Source of the DNA: Hyphomicrobiales bacterium
GTDB taxonomy: Bacteria > Pseudomonadota > Alphaproteobacteria > Rhizobiales > Beijerinckiaceae
DNA: 8,547 nucleotides
Assembly (NCBI GenBank): GCA_028290125.1
Contig: JAQGKM010000411.1
Span: 1 to 8,547 of the forward strand
Direction: 5' to 3'
Shown here: one piece after another, positions 6,004-8,547 of the stretch
Numbering within the stretch: the first letter of the stretch is position 1
Layout: each line of letters begins with the position of its first letter
Translations under genes and position numbers: made by a program
Notes under the pieces: generated by a model
The model's input: the letters and a program-made list of their open reading frames with translations, nothing else
Database searches by the model: none
What the model was told of the DNA's origin: nothing

Positions 6004-7233
6004 ATGCGACAGACTGCGAGGGGTGCTTTCGAGACTGGTGGGCGGACCATTCTGGCCGGCCGGACCGTGCTCCAGATCATCCCCCGGCTCGATGCCGGCG
6101 GCGCCGAGCGCACCACGATCGACATCGCCGCCGCGCTCGCCGAAGCCGGCGCCCGGCCTCTGGTCGCCTGTGAAGGCGGCCGTCTGGTCAGCGAATTGCA
6201 GGCCAAGGGCGGCGTGTGGATCCCGTTTCCTGCCGGCACCAAGAATCCTTTTCTGATGGCGCTGAACGTGCGCCGCCTGTCCGACATCGTCCGCCGGGAG
6301 CGCGTCGACATCCTGCACGCCCGGTCGCGCGCCCCCGCCTGGGTGGCGCTCGGCGCGGCCCGGCGGACGCAAACGCCGTTCGTGACAACCTACCATGGAG
6401 CCTACTCCGGCCGTGCGAAGTTGAAGCTTCTCTACAATTCGGTCATGGCGCGCGGCGATGTCGTGATCGCCAATTCGGCCTATACGGCTGGCCTGATCTC
6501 CAGCGCCTACGATTTCGCCCACGATCGCACCGCCGTGATCTATCGCGGCGCGGATCTGCGGCACTTCGCGCGCAGCGCGGTCGATACGGCGCGCGTCCAG
6601 AAAATGCGCAAGAGCTGGAAAGTGGCCCCCGAGGAGCGCGTCGTCCTGCTCGCCGCCCGGCTCACCGCCTGGAAAGGCCAGAAGGTGCTGATCGAAGCCG
6701 CCCGCCTGCTGGTCGCGCGCGGCCTGACGGACGTGAAGTTCATTCTTGCCGGCGACGATCAGGGCCGCACCGCCTATGTGCGTGAACTCGACGCCGCCAT
6801 CGAAAAAGCAGGTCTCAAGGGCATCGTGTCCCGCGTCGGCCATGTGACCGACATGCCGGCCGCTCTCGCGGCGGCGGCCGTGCTCGCCGTGACGTCCACC
6901 GAGCCTGAGGCCTTCGGCCGCTCCGCCGTGGAGGCGCAAGCGATGGGAACGCCGGTCGTGGTGACCGACCTCGGCGCCGTTCCCGAGACGGTGCTCGCGC
7001 CGCCGCGCGTCTCCCGCGACCACCGCACAGGTTGGACGATCCCGCCCAATGACCCCCAGGCGCTCGCCGACACCCTGGAAACCATCCTGTCGATGGGCGC
7101 GGCGGCGCGCGACGCGCTGGCCGAACGGTCCCGCAAGCATGTCGAGCAGTCGTTCGGGCTCGAGCGGATGTGCGGCCGCACCCTCGAAATCTACGGTCGT
7201 CTGCTGGAGCATACCGGCCAGCCGCCCGCCTAG
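6004..7233 (+). CDS. GT4-type glycosyltransferase (GT-B fold)
   Basis: A 409-residue retaining glycosyltransferase of the GT4 type, which moves a sugar from a nucleotide-sugar donor to an acceptor, commonly in LPS, capsule or exopolysaccharide synthesis. The N-terminal Rossmann half (about 20-200) starts VLQIIPRLDAGGAERTTIDI (22-41), whose GGAER loop is typical of the family. The C-terminal half has the donor-site segment AARLTAWKGQ (217-226, with Arg219 and Lys224) and the EX7E motif EAFGRSAVE (302-310, Glu302 and Glu310). There is no membrane segment; it is probably cytoplasmic or peripheral. The start is ATG at 6004 with AGGA 6 nt upstream; the open frame back to 5749 overlaps the divergent hydrolase and shows no family similarity. 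TTGACC at 5957-5962 may be a -35, but the nearest -10-like CATATA is 20 nt away. No polysaccharide genes flank it, so donor and acceptor are unknown. Confidence 0.92.
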   Translation: MRQTARGAFETGGRTILAGRTVLQIIPRLDAGGAERTTIDIAAALAEAGARPLVACEGGRLVSELQAKGGVWIPFPAGTKNPFLMALNVRRLSDIVRRERVDILHARSRAPAWVALGAARRTQTPFVTTYHGAYSGRAKLKLLYNSVMARGDVVIANSAYTAGLISSAYDFAHDRTAVIYRGADLRHFARSAVDTARVQKMRKSWKVAPEERVVLLAARLTAWKGQKVLIEAARLLVARGLTDVKFILAGDDQGRTAYVRELDAAIEKAGLKGIVSRVGHVTDMPAALAAAAVLAVTSTEPEAFGRSAVEAQAMGTPVVVTDLGAVPETVLAPPRVSRDHRTGWTIPPNDPQALADTLETILSMGAAARDALAERSRKHVEQSFGLERMCGRTLEIYGRLLEHTGQPPA

Positions 7234-7268
7234 TCCCAATGGCGACCGGTCAGGCGACAGCCCCTGAG

Positions 7269-7297
7269 TTGACTTCCCGCCCCATCGACACGATCTT
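7269..7297 (+). promoter_or_regulatory. Possible infC promoter
   Basis: TTGACT (7269-7274) is a strong -35 match. At 17 nt the -10 would be GATCTT (7292-7297), which is poor. It lies in the 154-nt gap after the glycosyltransferase, where some infC promoter is expected because no terminator is seen before it. Readthrough from the glycosyltransferase is the alternative. Confidence 0.35.
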
Positions 7298-7302
7298 TCA
7301 TC

Positions 7303-7334
7303 CGGGTTCGGTTCCCCGCGCTTGCGCTGCGGGG
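7303..7334 (+). promoter_or_regulatory. Structured infC leader with alternative hairpins
   Basis: CCCCGC (7314-7319) pairs with GCGGGG (7329-7334) around a 9-nt loop. The same CCCG (7315-7318) can pair instead with CGGG (7303-7306). A further small stem, AGGC-TTAT-GCCT, follows at 7341-7352. None has a U-run, so this is not a terminator. Function unknown; the pairing alternatives may be incidental in GC-rich DNA. Confidence 0.25.
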
Positions 7335-7374
7335 GCGTTGAGGCTTATGCCTGCCGGGTCCGATTATCGACATC

Positions 7375-7390
7375 AGGAGAGTTTGCCATT
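7375..7390 (+). promoter_or_regulatory. infC Shine-Dalgarno and AUU start site
   Basis: AGGAGA (7375-7380) stands 8 nt before ATT (7388-7390) but 20 nt before the first in-frame ATG (7400). The spacing therefore selects AUU as the start codon. AUU starts are rejected by IF-3 itself and give infC negative autoregulation in E. coli. Confidence 0.85.
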
Positions 7391-7927
7391 CGTCGTCCCA
7401 TGAAAGCCCCGCCCACTCCGCAGAAAGACGGGCAACGCATCAACCGCGACATTCGGGTTCGCGAGGTGCAGCTGATCGATCAAGACGGTCAGAACCGTGG
7501 CGTCGTCGAGCACGCGGAGGCTCTCCAGATGGCCGAAGAGGCCGGCCTCGACCTTGTCGAGATCGTTCCGAACGCCAATCCGCCGGTCTGCAAGATCCTC
7601 GATTACGGCAAGTTCCGCTTCCTGGAGCAGAAGAAGGCCGCCGAGGCGCGCAAGAAGCAGAAAATCGTCGAAGTGAAGGAGATCAAGCTCCGTCCCGGCA
7701 TCGACGACCACGATTACGATGTGAAGATGAAGGCGATGCGGCGCTTCTTCGACGAGGGCGACAAGGTCAAGGTGACGTTGCGCTTCCGTGGACGCGAAAT
7801 GGCCCATCAGGACATCGGCTATCGCCTGCTCGAGCGGGTGAAGGGCGAAATCCAGACGATCGCCAAGGTCGAGCTGGAGCCCTCGATGGAAGGTCGCCAG
7901 ATGATCATGATCCTGGCGCCGCGCTAA
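7388..7927 (+). CDS. infC: Translation initiation factor IF-3 (AUU start)
   Basis: IF-3 binds the 30S subunit, prevents premature 50S joining and checks start-codon and initiator-tRNA pairing. The 179-residue product is full length. The N-terminal domain (about 15-85) has INRDIRVREVQLID (18-31), the ALQMAEEAGLDLVEIVPNA core (45-63) and PPVCKILDYGKF (65-76). A Lys-rich linker helix follows (KKAAEARKKQK, 82-92). The C-terminal domain (about 95-179) has EIKLRPGIDDHDYDVK (98-113) and the strongly conserved RFRGREMAHQDIG (132-144), ending ILAPR. The start is placed at ATT because of the Shine-Dalgarno spacing and because the IRRP-(F/M)KAPP beginning matches alphaproteobacterial IF-3; the first ATG at 7400 would remove four residues. 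It follows the glycosyltransferase by 154 nt and is closed by a strong terminator, so it is not obligatorily cotranscribed with rpmI. Confidence 0.97.
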   Translation: MRRPMKAPPTPQKDGQRINRDIRVREVQLIDQDGQNRGVVEHAEALQMAEEAGLDLVEIVPNANPPVCKILDYGKFRFLEQKKAAEARKKQKIVEVKEIKLRPGIDDHDYDVKMKAMRRFFDEGDKVKVTLRFRGREMAHQDIGYRLLERVKGEIQTIAKVELEPSMEGRQMIMILAPR

Positions 7928-7964
7928 GGTTTTCTAGCAGACGATGCGATTTGCAAGTTCAAGG

Positions 7965-7996
7965 ATGCCCCGGTTCGTATCGACCGGGGCATTTTT
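7965..7996 (+). terminator. Rho-independent terminator after infC
   Basis: ATGCCCCGGT (7965-7974) and ACCGGGGCAT (7983-7992) form a perfect 10-bp stem with an 8-nt loop, running into TTTTT (7992-7996). It begins 37 nt after the infC stop and closes that transcription unit before the rpmI promoter. Confidence 0.93.
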
Positions 7997-8044
7997 CGTT
8001 GGTGACCATGCCATGCCTGCGTGACGATCCCGGGCGACTGCGAC

Positions 8045-8073
8045 TTGCAAAGACTGGGGCGGGGCTCTATAAG
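8045..8073 (+). promoter_or_regulatory. Sigma-70-type promoter of rpmI-rplT
   Basis: TTGCAA (8045-8050) and TATAAG (8068-8073) are separated by exactly 17 nt. The start point would be near 8080, giving a leader of about 120 nt. The layout matches the rimP promoter (TTGC at -35, the same TATAAG, the same spacing). The 274-nt gap between infC and rpmI holds the infC terminator, this promoter and the structured leader; I see no gene in it. Confidence 0.75.
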
Positions 8074-8082
8074 CCGCGCTCT

Positions 8083-8121
8083 GAACCGCCCGGCTGATAG
8101 GGCTGCCGTGGCGGTTCTTTT
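8083..8121 (+). terminator. Terminator-like hairpin at the start of the rpmI leader (candidate attenuator)
   Basis: GAACCGCC (8083-8090) pairs perfectly with GGCGGTTC (8110-8117). Inside, CGGC (8091-8094) pairs with GCCG (8105-8108), leaving one bulged T. TTTT (8118-8121) follows directly. The hairpin begins about 3 nt after the predicted start point. It may be a premature terminator or a 5' stem; the short U-run makes the terminator reading moderate. Confidence 0.55.
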
Positions 8122-8139
8122 CGCTCATTGTGACGCGAA

Positions 8140-8188
8140 CGAAGGGGTTTCGGCCCTTTCGCCTGAACTAACGGGCGGGCAACCGCCC
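8140..8188 (+). promoter_or_regulatory. Two hairpins before the rpmI ribosome-binding site (candidate L20-type control region)
   Basis: CGAAGGGG (8140-8147) pairs with CCCTTTCG (8154-8161) with one G-U pair and a 6-nt loop. GGGCGG (8173-8178) pairs perfectly with CCGCCC (8183-8188) around a GCAA tetraloop, ending 3 nt before the Shine-Dalgarno GGAG (8192-8195). The arms of the second hairpin can instead pair with those of the upstream hairpin at 8083-8117. L20 represses this operon at structured leaders in E. coli and Bacillus; that it does so here is inference. Confidence 0.45.
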
Positions 8189-8201
8189 CATGGAGAGCCA
8201 A

Positions 8202-8402
8202 ATGCCCAAGTTGAAGACGAAGTCGGGCGCGAAAAAGCGCTTCAAGATCACTGGCACTGGCAAGGTGCTTTACGCCCAGCGCGGCAAGCGTCACGGCATG
8301 ATCAAGCGGACCAACAAGCAGATCCGGAACCTGCGCGGCACCAACGTCCTGTTCAAGACGGATGGTGACAACATCAAGAAGTACTTTCTGCCCAACGGCT
8401 GA
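8202..8402 (+). CDS. rpmI: 50S ribosomal protein L35
   Basis: A 66-residue, very basic large-subunit protein, normal length for L35. It begins MPKLKTKSGAKKRFKITGTG and ends GDNIKKYFLPNG; both ends and the central RGKRHGMIKRTNKQIRNLRG fit the family closely. The start is ATG at 8202 with GGAG and a 6-nt spacer. An in-frame ATG at 8190 would add MESQ but would place the Shine-Dalgarno inside the gene, so it is rejected. It has its own promoter and is followed after 47 nt by rplT, the usual pairing. The structured leader upstream suggests control at transcription or translation. Confidence 0.98.
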   Translation: MPKLKTKSGAKKRFKITGTGKVLYAQRGKRHGMIKRTNKQIRNLRGTNVLFKTDGDNIKKYFLPNG

Positions 8403-8449
8403 GACTTCTCCGCCCTTTCCTATCAAGCTTATTTTCCAGGAGATCAGTC

Positions 8450-8547
8450 ATGGCACGTGTCAAACGCGGCGTAACCTCGCACGCCAAGCACAAGAAAACA
8501 CTCGACGCCGCGAAGGGCTTTTATGGCCGTCGCAAGAACACCATCCG
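8450..8547 (+). CDS. rplT: 50S ribosomal protein L20, N-terminal part (cut by window edge)
   Basis: L20 binds 23S rRNA early in 50S assembly and in E. coli and Bacillus also represses its own operon. The 32 complete codons present read MARVKRGVTSHAKHKKTLDA followed by AKGFYGRRKNTI, the conserved basic N-terminal extension that penetrates the rRNA. The repressor (C-terminal) part lies outside the window. The ATG is preceded by AGGAG with a good 7-nt spacer. No terminator or promoter is visible in the 47-nt gap after rpmI, so the two are presumably cotranscribed. pheS/pheT often follow in alphaproteobacteria but cannot be seen here. Confidence 0.97.
   Translation, partial: MARVKRGVTSHAKHKKTLDAAKGFYGRRKNTI

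Noticed and set aside
5905..7239. Long minus-strand open frame continuing upstream of the hydrolase (706 codons in all), opposite the glycosyltransferase
   Set aside because: It is in frame with the hydrolase but has no recognisable domain, is rich in Gly, His, Arg and Asp, and mirrors the GC-rich codons of the glycosyltransferase. The hydrolase has its own ATG and Shine-Dalgarno at 5904.
7250..7267. Inverted repeat TCAGG/CCTGA after the glycosyltransferase as a terminator
   Set aside because: Only a 5-bp stem with an 8-nt loop and no U-run.
7301..7320. T-arm-like GGGTTCGGTTCCCC, suggesting a tRNA
   Set aside because: The loop lacks the conserved A, and no acceptor, D or anticodon arms lie at the right distances.

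Overview
The window looks like a chromosomal segment of a GC-rich alphaproteobacterium, most likely Hyphomicrobiales (Rhizobiales). The evidence is the infB start sequence (MTETKNSGDKTLTVGPAK...), the fused YlxR/L7Ae-like protein between nusA and infB, and the alphaproteobacterial style of RimP, IF-3 and L35. I cannot name a genus. There is no sign of phage, insertion sequence, CRISPR, tRNA or rRNA.

Left part (1-3825, minus strand): the transcription/translation operon rimP - nusA - ylxR - infB, read right to left, with infB cut by the window edge. Gaps are short (41 nt, then about 14 nt) and ylxR and infB overlap in ATGA. A good sigma-70-type promoter (TTGCCT, 17 nt, TATAAG) lies upstream of rimP. 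Between it and the rimP start is a strong intrinsic-terminator-like hairpin with six U residues, so the operon appears to begin with an attenuator.

Middle part (3919-7233): three accessory genes on alternating strands. They are a Bcr/CflA-type MFS exporter (+), an alpha/beta hydrolase resembling mitochondrial ABHD10 (-), and a GT4-type glycosyltransferase (+). Exporter and hydrolase converge with 3 nt between stop codons; hydrolase and glycosyltransferase diverge from a 99-nt gap. Nothing in the sequence ties these three into one pathway.

Right part (7234-8547, plus strand): infC (IF-3), rpmI (L35) and the start of rplT (L20). infC almost certainly begins at a rare AUU codon, the classic device for IF-3 autoregulation. 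A strong terminator separates infC from rpmI-rplT, which has its own promoter (TTGCAA, 17 nt, TATAAG). The roughly 120-nt rpmI leader holds three hairpins. The first is followed by a U-run and the last sits on the rpmI ribosome-binding region. Their arms share the repeat AACCGCCC, so they can re-pair with each other; this is a candidate L20-type control element.

Overall the gene content is ordinary housekeeping plus three accessory genes. I see no novel multi-gene system. The points most worth pursuing are the two structured leaders (rimP and rpmI), which I do not recognise as a described alphaproteobacterial RNA family.
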